A DNA stretch of 64,000 nt. Source: Accumulibacter sp. (lineage in GTDB: Bacteria > Pseudomonadota > Gammaproteobacteria > Burkholderiales > Rhodocyclaceae). The position numbers and the translations under genes were made by a program. Below the pieces are notes generated by a model that saw only the letters and a list, made by a program, of their open reading frames with translations, was not told the DNA's origin and searched no databases. Below, one piece after another: positions 20,472 through 29,140 of this stretch; positions within the stretch are counted from its first letter, which is position 1; each line of letters opens with the position of its first letter. The DNA is taken from assembly GCF_036625195.1 (NCBI RefSeq), contig NZ_JAZKUG010000001.1:3844001-3908000 (forward strand), read 5' to 3'.

Positions 20472-20707
20472 CAGTGTGGCCGAGTGTTGGTGACCGCGAT
20501 GCGCGGATCGTAGCGGGTGCTGAATGCCTTGGTCAGCTCGTTGGGCTTCCTGCTGGCCATGCTGCGATGGGTGATCTGCTGCGCAAACTCGTCGCCGCGT
20601 CCCGACCCCTCGCGCAGCATGCCGATGATGGGCGCGGCGAGCCTGGGTTCCCCGATCGAGCCGGGACCGGGCTCTTGACGACGACCAGGAAAGACCAGGA
20701 TTTTCAA
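20471..20707 (-). CDS. Small leader ORF coupled to hsdM, unknown function
   Basis: 78 codons immediately upstream of hsdM. The stop TGA shares its last base with the hsdM ATG (TGATG), the same tight coupling seen through the rest of the operon. The sequence looks protein-like: GPGSIGEPRLAAPIIGMLREG, then GDEFAQQITHRSMASRKPNELTKAFSTRYDPRI. The middle could form two or three helices, possibly a small DNA- or protein-binding unit. No ribosome-binding site is obvious before the ATG at 20707, so the true start may differ. I do not recognise the family. Candidate roles are an operon regulator or an accessory to the methylase. Confidence 0.55.
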   Translation of the reverse strand: MKILVFPGRRQEPGPGSIGEPRLAAPIIGMLREGSGRGDEFAQQITHRSMASRKPNELTKAFSTRYDPRIAVTNTRPH

Positions 20708-20984
20708 TGCCAGCTTTTTCTTGAAAGTATCCCGTCGGTCCCGTCCGTGTCAATCTCGTCGATCAGATTCCGGGGCGGTGTACCGCCATCCGTGGCCCAT
20801 CCGGCGACCGACGCGGCCCGCCATCTTCGGCCAATCGCCCGACACCGGGACATCGGCACAGCGGCCAACGAGCGAACCCGGTGGCGACATCAGGAGTCGT
20901 CTTTACTGGCTGCCCGGCAAGCGCAACAATGCGTGCTGCAGGCGCCCGCTTGCGCAACCAGACCGACGTCAAGGAGAATCCGCC

Positions 20985-21677
20985 ATGTTCAGCCAGGCCA
21001 CCTTCGACTTCCTCGACGAACTTGCGGCCCACAACGAGCGTTCATGGTTCGCCGCCAACCGGGAGCGCTACGAAACGCTGGTCCGCACGCCAGCTCTGGC
21101 TTTCATCACCGCGATGGCGCCCGGGTTGCGGCGCTTCGCCCCGCATTTTCGGGCCGATCCGCGGCCGACCGGCGGGTCACTGATGCGCATCCATCGCGAC
21201 ACGCGCTTCAGCCGCGACAAGCGTCCCTACAAGACCAACATCGGCATCCAGTTTCGCCACGAGCTCGGCAAGGATGTGCATGCCGCGGCTTTCTATGTCC
21301 ACCTCGCCAGTGATGGCTGCTTCTTCGGTGCCGGTTGCTGGCACCCCGACCCGGCCTTACTCGCCGACATCCGCGGGCGCATCGCCGATCAACCGCAGCG
21401 CTGGTTTGCCGTGCGCGACGATCCGCGGTTCACCGCGCACTGGGCGCTCGCCGGCGACAGCCTGAGCCGGCCACCACGCGGTTACGCCCCGGATCATCCG
21501 GCGATCGACGACATCCGGCGCAAGGATTTCATCGCGCTGGCACCCCTGTCGTTCGCCGAAGCGACCGCCGATTGCCTGGTCGAGCTTGCCGCGCAACGCC
21601 TCGCTGCGGCGCTGCCGCTGCTCGACTTCCTCTGCCAGCAAGCTGACGACTCGGGCAACGGCAATCCGCACGCATGA
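20985..21677 (+). CDS. DUF2461 family protein
   Basis: 230 residues. The family pattern is clear: FSQATFDFLDELAAHNERSWFAANRERYE at the start, then SLMRIHRDTRFSRDKRPYKTNIGIQFRH in the middle and GAGCWHPDPALLADIR later. DUF2461 is widespread in bacteria, with no known activity. ATG 20985 follows AAGGAGAATCCGCC. The gene ends 7 bases from the stop of the convergent acyl-CoA ligase and is divergent from the Hsd operon. Confidence 0.85.
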   Translation: MFSQATFDFLDELAAHNERSWFAANRERYETLVRTPALAFITAMAPGLRRFAPHFRADPRPTGGSLMRIHRDTRFSRDKRPYKTNIGIQFRHELGKDVHAAAFYVHLASDGCFFGAGCWHPDPALLADIRGRIADQPQRWFAVRDDPRFTAHWALAGDSLSRPPRGYAPDHPAIDDIRRKDFIALAPLSFAEATADCLVELAAQRLAAALPLLDFLCQQADDSGNGNPHA

Positions 21678-21684
21678 TGAGCGG

Positions 21685-23223
21685 TCACCGGCCGGCGTCG
21701 TGTCTCTTTTTGTAGCCGTCGCGCATCTCCCGCTTGAGCGTCTTGCCGGCGGCATTGCGCGGGAAATCATCCATGATCTGCACGGCGTGGACGCGCTGAT
21801 AACGGGCGCCGACACGATCGTTGATCCAGTCGCGCAGCTCGGTCGCGGTCGCGCTGGCGCCCGTACGCAGGAGGACGGCGGCGACCGGTGTCTCGCCCCA
21901 CTTCTCGTGTGCCACCCCGAAAACGGCGACTTCGCGAATTGCCGGGTGGCGAGCGGCGACCTCCTCGATGTCTTTCGGATAGACTTTGACGCCGCCACTG
22001 TCGATCATGTCCTTCTTGCGGTCGACGAGGTAGAGGTAGCCCTCGCCATCGGCGTAGCCGAGGTCGCCGGTGTACAGCCAGCCGTCGCGGATCGCCTGGT
22101 CGGTGAGGTCGGACCGGCCGTAGTAGCCGAGCATCAGCGACGGGCCGCGACCGACGATCTCGCCGACTTCGCCGGCTTCGGCATCACTGCCGTCCTCGCG
22201 CACGATGCGCATCTCGAAGAAACAGGGCGGCGACCCGACCGAGCCCGACTTGCGCAGCGACTGCGTGCGGTCGAGAATCGTCCAGAAGCCCTCGGTCAGG
22301 CCGTAGAGTTCGTAGAAGCGGTTCGGCAACAGACGGTTGAGCTGGTCCTTGTGCTCCTGGTACAGCGGCGCGCCGAGCGAGAGGATCATCTCCAGCGAGG
22401 CGAGCTTTTCCGGTGCGAAGTTCGGCGCGTTGAGTATGGCGATGATCTGCGCCGGGACCATCATGGTGTGCGTGACGCGTTCGCGGGCGATGACCTCGAT
22501 CGCCTCGACCGCGTCGAACTGGCGCAGCAGGACGTAGCGCGCGCCGAGATAGAAACAGGGCATCAGGGTGACGAAGGCACCGTTGAAGACGATCGCGCCG
22601 GTGTGCAGGACGACCGATTCCGGCCGCATCCGCCAGGCAGCGGCAAACAGCGTGCAGTACATCGCGCGCACGAAATGGCTGTGCATGATGCCTTTCGGCA
22701 GACCCGTGGTGCCACTGGTGTACATGATGTTGAACAGTTCGTCCTGGGCAACCGGAACCGGGCTGTGGGCGCCTTCGGGACAACTGCCGAGCAGCGCCCG
22801 GTAGTCGGGGAAATCGCCGCTGGCGCCGTCCACCAGCAGGATGCGGTCGGCGCGCAGTTGCGGCAGTTCGCCACGCACCTCTTCGAGCATCGGCGCCAGC
22901 GAACGCTGCGTGATCACGCAGACGGCGCCCGCGTCGCGCAGCAGGCTGGCCAGCCCGGAGGCCAGCAGCAGCGGGCTCAGCGGTACGAGGACGGCGCCGA
23001 TCGCCGGCACCGCCCAGTAAATCTCGAGCAACTCGCGGCAGTTGGCGAGAACGGTGGCGACGCGGTCGCCGCGGCGCACGCCGAGCCACTGCAGCAGACA
23101 GGCGCAGCGATCGACGCGGGCGGCGAAGTCGCACCAGCTGAGCCGCTCATCCTCAAAGACGAGGGCCAGTTCATTGGGCCGAAACGCCGCGTGGTGGTTG
23201 ATCAGCGTAGCAAGTTGCAGCAT
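21685..23223 (-). CDS. AMP-dependent acyl-CoA synthetase/ligase
   Basis: 512 residues. The adenylate-forming family motifs are present: P-loop-like IMYTSGTTGLPKGIMHSH, then FYELYGLTEG, GWLYTGDLGYADGEGYLYLVDRKKDMIDSGG and a C-terminal PRNAAGKTLKREMRD with the catalytic lysine. The enzyme should activate a carboxylic acid to its acyl-CoA through an acyl-adenylate. The acid is not predictable; the neighbouring PHA and enoyl-CoA hydratase genes suggest a short- or medium-chain fatty acid. ATG 23223 is preceded by GGAGGAGAG. The gene is divergent from the PhaC-like gene across a 572-base gap. Confidence 0.9.
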   Translation of the reverse strand: MLQLATLINHHAAFRPNELALVFEDERLSWCDFAARVDRCACLLQWLGVRRGDRVATVLANCRELLEIYWAVPAIGAVLVPLSPLLLASGLASLLRDAGAVCVITQRSLAPMLEEVRGELPQLRADRILLVDGASGDFPDYRALLGSCPEGAHSPVPVAQDELFNIMYTSGTTGLPKGIMHSHFVRAMYCTLFAAAWRMRPESVVLHTGAIVFNGAFVTLMPCFYLGARYVLLRQFDAVEAIEVIARERVTHTMMVPAQIIAILNAPNFAPEKLASLEMILSLGAPLYQEHKDQLNRLLPNRFYELYGLTEGFWTILDRTQSLRKSGSVGSPPCFFEMRIVREDGSDAEAGEVGEIVGRGPSLMLGYYGRSDLTDQAIRDGWLYTGDLGYADGEGYLYLVDRKKDMIDSGGVKVYPKDIEEVAARHPAIREVAVFGVAHEKWGETPVAAVLLRTGASATATELRDWINDRVGARYQRVHAVQIMDDFPRNAAGKTLKREMRDGYKKRHDAGR

Positions 23224-23795
23224 CGTACTCTCCTCCGGCCGAGCCGCGGCGGGCCTCCGTCTGCCGACCCCGGAGGTCAGCGGTGCAGCCCTGTCGCAGC
23301 GCAACAGAGGCGTACTATACATCGCCTGCGCGACCGCCGACAGCGCTACCACGCGAAACTCCCGCAGACGCCTGCAGCCCCTGCCCCGCGGACCCCTGCG
23401 GCAAGCTGCAGAGCACATTCAACAAGCCTGTGGGGTTGCTGCGGCAGTCCTGAGCGAGGCCCGGACGGGCAAGTGCGAAACGGCGTGAACAAATCGCGCG
23501 CAGAGGAGTAGAATGTATTGTGCGCTGCGCAATCGAGCGCGGCCCAACGGATCCCGCCGGCACATGGCTGGTACTCAAACGAGCTGCAGACACGCTGACG
23601 ATGGCGCCTACCGCCATCGGAGAGAGGGGGCGCGTGCGGCAGCCGCAAGGCGGCGTCCGTGTGTCGGCCGGAATCACCTCGGAAAATCGTCGGTGTCTGC
23701 CCTCGCGGTGGAACCAGGGTAAGCGTGGGTGGCCCGCCGTGGGCTGACCCTTTTTTGACTCAGGTATCACGTCTAACTGCTGGAGGTTTCAAGAA
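23224..23795. other. Divergent intergenic region between the acyl-CoA ligase and the PhaC-like gene
   Basis: These 572 bases hold no recognisable gene. The right half contains a candidate promoter and an 11-bp perfect palindrome at its expected start site (23485-23531), annotated separately. That would leave a 5' leader of about 270 bases before the PhaC-like ATG. No clear riboswitch fold was recognised by eye. Confidence 0.4.
23485..23531 (+). promoter_or_regulatory. Candidate promoter with palindromic operator upstream of the PhaC-like gene
   Basis: GTGAAC (23485-23490) and TAGAAT (23509-23514) are separated by 18 bases. The perfect palindrome TGCGCTGCGCA (23521-23531) falls where transcription would begin. 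TGC/GCA-rich inverted repeats are typical of binding sites of PhaR-type regulators of PHA genes. The link to PhaR is inference; no phaR gene lies in the window. Confidence 0.35.
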
Positions 23796-25262
23796 ATGAA
23801 TGCACTGCTTAGGGAAATGCCCGATTTCACGACGAGCTGGTGGCGGTATACGCTGGCCATGATGCGCGCCTCGAACCGCGAGATCAGCGAGTTCAACGAC
23901 AATCTGTTCATTGCCGCGCACATCGCCATGACCGCCGCCCGCGACAATCCGCTGAGCATGATGGAGACCTTCGAAATCCTCGAGCACAACGTCGGCATGG
24001 CGCGCAAGGGGCTCGCCGGCATGCAGGACAAGATGGCCGACTACGCCTTCGACCAGATGGAAGAGGCCACCCGCGCCTTCCTCAACACGGTGATGAACGC
24101 CGAAGGGGAGAAACTCGGCGGCTACATGCGGCGTGAAGCCGAAGTGATGGAGGCCGTATCGAACTTCAACGAGCAGATCGAGGCGATCGCCGACGAGTTC
24201 GGCTTCCACTTCAACACTGCGAACTACAAGCTGGTCCATGAAACCGATGGCTTTGAGCTCTATCAGGTCCTGCCGCTGAAGAAAGGCGTCGAGGTGCGGA
24301 AGGATCTCAAGCCGGTGATCCTCGTGCCGCCGTACATGCTCGGCGTCCACATCCTTTCCTTCCTGCCGTACGAGAACAAGAGCTACAGCCATTCCTTCGC
24401 CAACGAGGGCATCCCGACCTACGTCCGCGTCGTCAAGGACATCATGACCAATGAGAAGGTCCAGACGATGACCCCGGAACAGGACTGCGAGCAGACGCGC
24501 GAACTCTGCGCCAAGGTCATGGAACTCAACGGCGGCAAGAAGGTGACGCTCAACGGCACCTGCCAGGGTGGCTACATCTGCCTGATGAACGTGCTCTCGG
24601 GCAAGCTGCAGGATGTCTGCGACGCGTTGATCACCAACGTGACGCCGGTCGATGGCACCTACAGTGACGCCATCAGCGGCATGCCGACGATGCACCATGA
24701 CTTCATCACGACGACGCTGCCGAGCGGCAACAAGGTGGCCAACGGCTATCTGCTGAGCCTCGGCATGCGCTTCGTCGCCATCGACCGCGAATCGCCGCTG
24801 GTCAAGGTCCTCGACCAGGCGTCGCTGCAACGCGCCACCGACCTCAACCCGGGCAAGACGCCGGCCGCCCTCTTCCGCTGGCTGCTCAAGGAGCGCGTAC
24901 ACCTGCCGCTGGCGATCGCCAACATGAGTTCGCACACCTTCCAGGATCCGATCGCCGACGACGGCACGCTGCCGGTCAAGCTGTTCGACAAGCCGCTCAA
25001 CATCAAGGGTCTGATCGACCTCAAGGTGCCGTGGTACCAGAACTACGCGATCAAGGACGACCTCGTCACGCCGCCCTGCGCCACCGCCGGCAACAAGTTC
25101 CTCGAGGGCTGGGACGGTCTCGAGTCGGTCGCGTTCTTCGGCGGCCACGTCGCCATCCTGACCAGCCCGTACGGCAAGAAGTCGCCGGTCAACGGCGCCT
25201 TCAAGGACGCCAACGGGAAGGATGTGCGCGGCCCGGTCAAGTTCCAGATGGACATCTCCTGA
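23796..25262 (+). CDS. phaC: PHA synthase-like alpha/beta hydrolase (PhaC family)
   Basis: 488 residues. The nucleophile elbow is NGTCQGGY with C256, the Cys-containing lipase-like box of PHA synthases. Candidate triad partners are an aspartate at 421 or 422 (IKDDLVTPP) and H451 (FGGHVAIL). The N-terminal 120 residues are helical (TTSWWRYTLAMMRASNREISEFN). The family polymerises hydroxyacyl-CoA into polyhydroxyalkanoate on granules. This copy is shorter and more divergent than class I PhaC, so it may be a paralogue. ATG 23796 follows TGGAGG. It is followed by an enoyl-CoA hydratase and by a convergent depolymerase-like gene. Confidence 0.8.
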   Translation: MNALLREMPDFTTSWWRYTLAMMRASNREISEFNDNLFIAAHIAMTAARDNPLSMMETFEILEHNVGMARKGLAGMQDKMADYAFDQMEEATRAFLNTVMNAEGEKLGGYMRREAEVMEAVSNFNEQIEAIADEFGFHFNTANYKLVHETDGFELYQVLPLKKGVEVRKDLKPVILVPPYMLGVHILSFLPYENKSYSHSFANEGIPTYVRVVKDIMTNEKVQTMTPEQDCEQTRELCAKVMELNGGKKVTLNGTCQGGYICLMNVLSGKLQDVCDALITNVTPVDGTYSDAISGMPTMHHDFITTTLPSGNKVANGYLLSLGMRFVAIDRESPLVKVLDQASLQRATDLNPGKTPAALFRWLLKERVHLPLAIANMSSHTFQDPIADDGTLPVKLFDKPLNIKGLIDLKVPWYQNYAIKDDLVTPPCATAGNKFLEGWDGLESVAFFGGHVAILTSPYGKKSPVNGAFKDANGKDVRGPVKFQMDIS

Positions 25263-25285
25263 TCCTGCTCCTGCCAGCCCCTGTC

Positions 25286-25314
25286 GGCCCCCGCCGCGGA
25301 ACACAGCGGGGGCC
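25286..25314 (+). terminator. Strong hairpin after the PhaC-like gene (first of two)
   Basis: GGCCCCCGC (25286-25294) and GCGGGGGCC (25306-25314) form a perfect 9-bp GC stem. No T-run follows, so it may be an attenuator or an mRNA 3'-end stabiliser and not a classical terminator. Confidence 0.45.
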
Positions 25315-25326
25315 ACACGCCAACAG

Positions 25327-25359
25327 GGCTCCCGTCCCCGCTGCCGGAGAACGGGAGCC
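25327..25359 (+). terminator. Strong hairpin before the enoyl-CoA hydratase (second of two)
   Basis: GGCTCCCGT (25327-25335) and ACGGGAGCC (25351-25359) form another perfect 9-bp stem, 12 bases after the first hairpin and without a T-run. The pair may set different message levels for the two genes. Confidence 0.45.
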
Positions 25360-25401
25360 GCACGCCCCTTTCGCAAATTCCACCACAGGAGTTTTCTGCT
25401 C

Positions 25402-26178
25402 ATGACCTACGTCAATATCATCACCGAGACGCGCGGCAAAGTCGGCCTGATCACGCTCAACCGCCCGAAGGCACTCAATGCCCTGAACGATGACCTGATG
25501 AACGAACTGGGCGACGCCCTCCGCGGCTACGAGGCTGACGAGAACATCGGCGCCATCGTCATCACCGGTTCCGAGAAGGCATTCGCTGCCGGCGCCGACA
25601 TCACGGTGATGCAGTCGCTGTCGTACATGGAGGCCTACAAGGGTGACTTCATCACCCGCAACTGGGACACGCTGAAGAGCTGCCGCAAGCCCGTGATCGC
25701 TGCCGTCGCCGGTTATGCGCTCGGCGGTGGCTGCGAACTGGCGATGATGTGTGACATCATCCTCGCCGCCGATACCGCGCAGTTCGGGCAACCGGAAGTT
25801 CGCCTCGGTATCCTGCCGGGTGCTGGCGGCACGCAGCGCCTGCCGCGGGCGATCTCGAAGGCCAAGGCGATGGAAATGTGCCTGGCCTCACGCAACATCG
25901 ACGCCGTCGAGGCCGAGCGCGCCGGCCTCGTCTCGCGCATCGTTCCCGCCGACAAGCTGCTCGACGAGGCGATGGCGACGGCGAGCAAGATCGCCAGCTT
26001 CTCGCTGCCGGTCGTGCTGATGATCAAGGAGTGCATCAACCGGTCGTACGAGAGTTCGCTCGCCGAGGGCCTGCTCTTCGAGCGCCGTACCTTCCACTCG
26101 GCGTTTGCCCTCGACGATCAGAAGGAGGGCATGGCCGCCTTCGTCGAGAAGCGCAAACCTGTCTTCAGCAACCGCTGA
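25402..26178 (+). CDS. Enoyl-CoA hydratase/isomerase family protein
   Basis: 258 residues. Crotonase signatures are complete: ITLNRPKALNALND, GSEKAFAAGADI (oxyanion hole), AGYALGGGCELAMMCD, and GQPEVRLGILPGAGGTQRLPR, where both catalytic glutamates of short-chain enoyl-CoA hydratases occur. The enzyme hydrates 2-enoyl-CoA to 3-hydroxyacyl-CoA in beta-oxidation. By established S stereochemistry it would not directly feed PHA synthase, but it belongs to the same acyl-CoA pool. ATG 25402 follows ACAGGAG. It is separated from the PhaC-like gene by 139 bases containing two hairpins. Confidence 0.93.
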   Translation: MTYVNIITETRGKVGLITLNRPKALNALNDDLMNELGDALRGYEADENIGAIVITGSEKAFAAGADITVMQSLSYMEAYKGDFITRNWDTLKSCRKPVIAAVAGYALGGGCELAMMCDIILAADTAQFGQPEVRLGILPGAGGTQRLPRAISKAKAMEMCLASRNIDAVEAERAGLVSRIVPADKLLDEAMATASKIASFSLPVVLMIKECINRSYESSLAEGLLFERRTFHSAFALDDQKEGMAAFVEKRKPVFSNR

Positions 26179-26226
26179 CCGCCGCCGGGCGCTGCCACCG
26201 GCCGTCGCCCCACCCCCGCCAACCTC

Positions 26227-26265
26227 GCCGGCGGGCACGCCCACAGAGGGCGTCGCCCGGCCGGC
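26227..26265. terminator. GC-rich inverted repeat between convergent genes
   Basis: ACGCCC (26237-26242) pairs with GGGCGT (26248-26253), and the outer GCCGGCGGGC pairs imperfectly with GCCCGGCCGGC. It could end transcription from both sides (enoyl-CoA hydratase and the depolymerase-like gene), but it has no T-run. Confidence 0.3.
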
Positions 26266-26282
26266 GACCGCTTGCCCGGCCC

Positions 26283-28874
26283 TCAGCAGGGCGCCAGATC
26301 GACAGCGTCCTCGATCACGACCTGCTCGACCCAGGCGCTGGCATGCACGGTGCTGTACGTATTCGAATAGGCAGCGACTTCCAGGGTCAGCGTCACCGTC
26401 CGATTGGCAAAACGCGCCAGGTCGATCCCCGACTGGCGCAACCACTCGCTCTCCTGGTGCAGCATGCCGATCGCCGTCACCTCATCGACGACGATGCCGT
26501 CGATGAGTATGCGGAAGCTGGCACTGGTGTAGTCGTTTACCGCGGCGCTGAGATCGAGTCGCCGCAGGTAGCTCAACTCGGGCCGCGGACCCAGTTCGAT
26601 GCGCCGCGAGATCGCGTGCGCGTGCGGCCCGAGCGCCCCCCGCTCGCCTGAGGAAGCCTGGCCGTGGAGCGTCGAGCCACCGCGAAACGCGCGCGGGTCA
26701 TCGAGCAGCAGCTCCCAGCCGTCGCCTTCCCAGCCGGCAGCCTGCAACCGGGCTGCCGGCGTCGTCGCCGCGGCGGCACGCTGGCTGACCGACTTCAATG
26801 CGCCCGCTGCCTCGAGCGCCGTCGAGATGATCCCGGGTACGTCGATGCCCAGCGGCGCGCCGCTGCTGGCACGACCGGCCGTGGTCCCGCTCTTGAGGAG
26901 ACCCGCGGCCTCGAGCGAAGCGGAGATGATGCCGTGCACGTCGAGACCCATGGACCGGCGCCGACCGGCGCCCTGCCCCGCCCCCGCCGTGCCGTGGTCG
27001 TCTTCCGGGGCCGCGCGAGCTTCCTGCTCCGGCTCTCCGCCGCGGCTGGCCAGCGGCGCCGCGCTCGCCGGTCCGGCTGCCGCTGCGCCAGCTGGCGCGT
27101 CGCCACCTGCCGGTGTCGCCGCTGCCCGGACTGTCGCCTCGTTCGCTGCCCGTACCGGCTGTTCGGCAAGCAGCCCCCAGAAGTCGGCGATGCGATGCGT
27201 CGACGAAATGCCGACTGCGTTGAAGAACGGTGCCGCGGTACCGCACTGGTGCGGCGCCGGGCCGGGATCGAGCGCGGCGCCGTGCGCCATGCCGGTGATG
27301 GTGTAGGACTCGATGACCTCCTCACCGGCGGGCGAAAGCCAGACCCGGCGCGGGTAGCCGTTGACGCTCATCTCGAGTGTCGGCTGCAACGGCAGCTCGT
27401 GCAGGTGGCTCCATTGCTTGATCAGCTCTTCGGCGTTGACCGGCTTCACTGCCGTATCCGCGTCGCCATGCCAGACCGACAGCCTCGGCCACGGCCCCCG
27501 GTGCGGCGAGGCGGCGCGCACGCGCTCGCCCCACTCGGCCGGCGCCAGGTTGCGGCCCTGGAAGATCGTCTCCAGCCCTTCCTGCATCCCCTTCGCCGCC
27601 CGATACGGAACACCGGCGATCACCGCGCCACCGGCGAAGAGATCCGGATGCGTCGCCAGCATCACGGTCGTCATCGCACCGCCGGAAGAAGTCCCGGTGA
27701 CGTAGATGCGACGCCGGTCGAGCGAGTGGGCGGCCAGCATGTGCTCGACCATCTGCCGGATCGACTCCGGTTCGCCCTGGCTGCGTTCGAGATCCTCGGG
27801 CTTGAACCAGTTGAAACAGCGCAGCGGGTTGTTGCTCCATTGCTGCTGCGGCAGCAGGAGCGCGAAGCCGTGACGATCGGCGAGCGTCGACCAGCCGCTG
27901 CCCTTGTTGTACGAGGCCGCGCTCTGCGTGCAGCCGTGCAGGACGACGACCAGCGGCGCCTGCGGCGGCAGCGCAGCGGGAAGGTACTCGTACATCCGCA
28001 GCTCGCCGGGATTGGAGCCGAAGCCGGAGACCTCACGCAACCGGCTCTCCTGCCGGTCGACCTGTTCCGACCACGCCTGTACGGCGGCCAGCGCCGTCAG
28101 GAGCTTCTCCCAGCGGCTGCCATGCGGCGTCTTCGCCGCCAGTTGTGCCATCTTGGCGATCGAGGCCACCTTGTGGCCCAGTTTGTTCAGCATCGGATTA
28201 CTCCTGTTGTCGGTTACGGTGGTGAGCATGCCGATCTCGAGCAGTTTGCGGACCGGCAGGAAGACGGCATGGAAGAGACCCGGGTCGGCGGTTCCTCCCC
28301 TTTGTGGATCAAGCCAGGCCGGTGGCGGCGATTCGCCGCTGAGGCCGTAGTTATGACTGACGACGGCACGGCGACCCTGCCACCAGCTGCTGAACTGCAG
28401 CGAGGCAACCGGACAGCCACGATTGACCCAGACGCCGAACAACTCGCTGGCAACGAGTGCCCGTGTGTCGTCGGCGCTGGCGAGCTCGAGCAGACCGGCC
28501 AGCGCCTCGGCGAATGACAGGCCTTCGAGGGCCGGCCAGCAAACTGGCTGCTGCTCGCTGCCGCCAGCCGGAAGCGCCGGCCCGAAAAGCACCCGTGGCG
28601 TGCTGCCACCCGGCGCGACCGGCGTCGGCCGCAGGTCGGCGTAGCAGCGAATGGCCTCGATGGTCTGCGATTGCTGCGGCGCGGCCATCGCCCCGAGCAG
28701 CAACTGCGCAGCGTACTGCGGCGTCGCTGGCGGCGAGCCCCGGCCCCTTGGGCCAGGAGCCACCAGCCCGCCGGTGACCATCAAGGTCACGCGGAAGCGC
28801 AGGTCGCGCCGCGACTCGCCGAGAATGTCGGCCAGTCGTTCGCTGAATTCGTAGCGTGCAAGTCCGTTCGTCAT
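26283..28874 (-). CDS. PHB depolymerase-family esterase with extra N- and C-terminal domains
   Basis: 863 residues if read from ATG 28874. Residues 1-227 are an uncharacterised domain (ARYEFSERLADILGESRRDLRFRVTLMV then an all-helical part). From residue 228 (MLNKLGHKVASIAKM) comes an LpqC/PHB-depolymerase-type hydrolase: LVVVLHGCTQSAASYNKGSGW, then nucleophile VTGTSSGGAM, ending near VESYTITGMAHGAALDPG. A low-complexity linker contains two copies of G(L/I)DVxGIIS-x-(S/A)LEAAGxLKS. A C-terminal beta-rich domain of about 140 residues ends the protein. ATG 28874 lacks a ribosome-binding site, while ATG 28193 (residue 228) has AGGAG 7 bases upstream. The hydrolase may therefore start there, with the upstream part a separate gene. 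It lies convergent to the PhaC-like gene cluster. Confidence 0.8.
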   Translation of the reverse strand: MTNGLARYEFSERLADILGESRRDLRFRVTLMVTGGLVAPGPRGRGSPPATPQYAAQLLLGAMAAPQQSQTIEAIRCYADLRPTPVAPGGSTPRVLFGPALPAGGSEQQPVCWPALEGLSFAEALAGLLELASADDTRALVASELFGVWVNRGCPVASLQFSSWWQGRRAVVSHNYGLSGESPPPAWLDPQRGGTADPGLFHAVFLPVRKLLEIGMLTTVTDNRSNPMLNKLGHKVASIAKMAQLAAKTPHGSRWEKLLTALAAVQAWSEQVDRQESRLREVSGFGSNPGELRMYEYLPAALPPQAPLVVVLHGCTQSAASYNKGSGWSTLADRHGFALLLPQQQWSNNPLRCFNWFKPEDLERSQGEPESIRQMVEHMLAAHSLDRRRIYVTGTSSGGAMTTVMLATHPDLFAGGAVIAGVPYRAAKGMQEGLETIFQGRNLAPAEWGERVRAASPHRGPWPRLSVWHGDADTAVKPVNAEELIKQWSHLHELPLQPTLEMSVNGYPRRVWLSPAGEEVIESYTITGMAHGAALDPGPAPHQCGTAAPFFNAVGISSTHRIADFWGLLAEQPVRAANEATVRAAATPAGGDAPAGAAAAGPASAAPLASRGGEPEQEARAAPEDDHGTAGAGQGAGRRRSMGLDVHGIISASLEAAGLLKSGTTAGRASSGAPLGIDVPGIISTALEAAGALKSVSQRAAAATTPAARLQAAGWEGDGWELLLDDPRAFRGGSTLHGQASSGERGALGPHAHAISRRIELGPRPELSYLRRLDLSAAVNDYTSASFRILIDGIVVDEVTAIGMLHQESEWLRQSGIDLARFANRTVTLTLEVAAYSNTYSTVHASAWVEQVVIEDAVDLAPC

Positions 28875-29140
28875 GCAGCAACGATAGCACGCCTGGCAAG
28901 CGATTGCACGGAGTTTTTTAGTAAGTGCCGTGTTTTCAGTTTTGCTGTCCCCTTGCCGGCTTGCCCGGGTGACAAACACCATCGGTGACCGGTCGCCGCG
29001 GCAGGCTGCAAGCCATGTGCCGGAAGCTCGCGGATGTCCGCCGGCGCCTGCGGCCACGCGGATTCTGTTAGGATGGCCGTGCCGCGGTGCCCGACCGCAG
29101 CCACGCAGCCTCCTCCCGGCAAACCATCCGAGCCCCGACG

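Noticed and set aside
21586..23511. 641-codon plus-strand open frame
   Set aside because: Antisense to the acyl-CoA ligase; no conserved motif.
23760..25403. 547-codon minus-strand open frame
   Set aside because: Antisense to the PhaC-like gene with its catalytic residues.
26664..28517. 617-codon plus-strand open frame
   Set aside because: Antisense to the depolymerase-like gene; composition typical of shadow frames.
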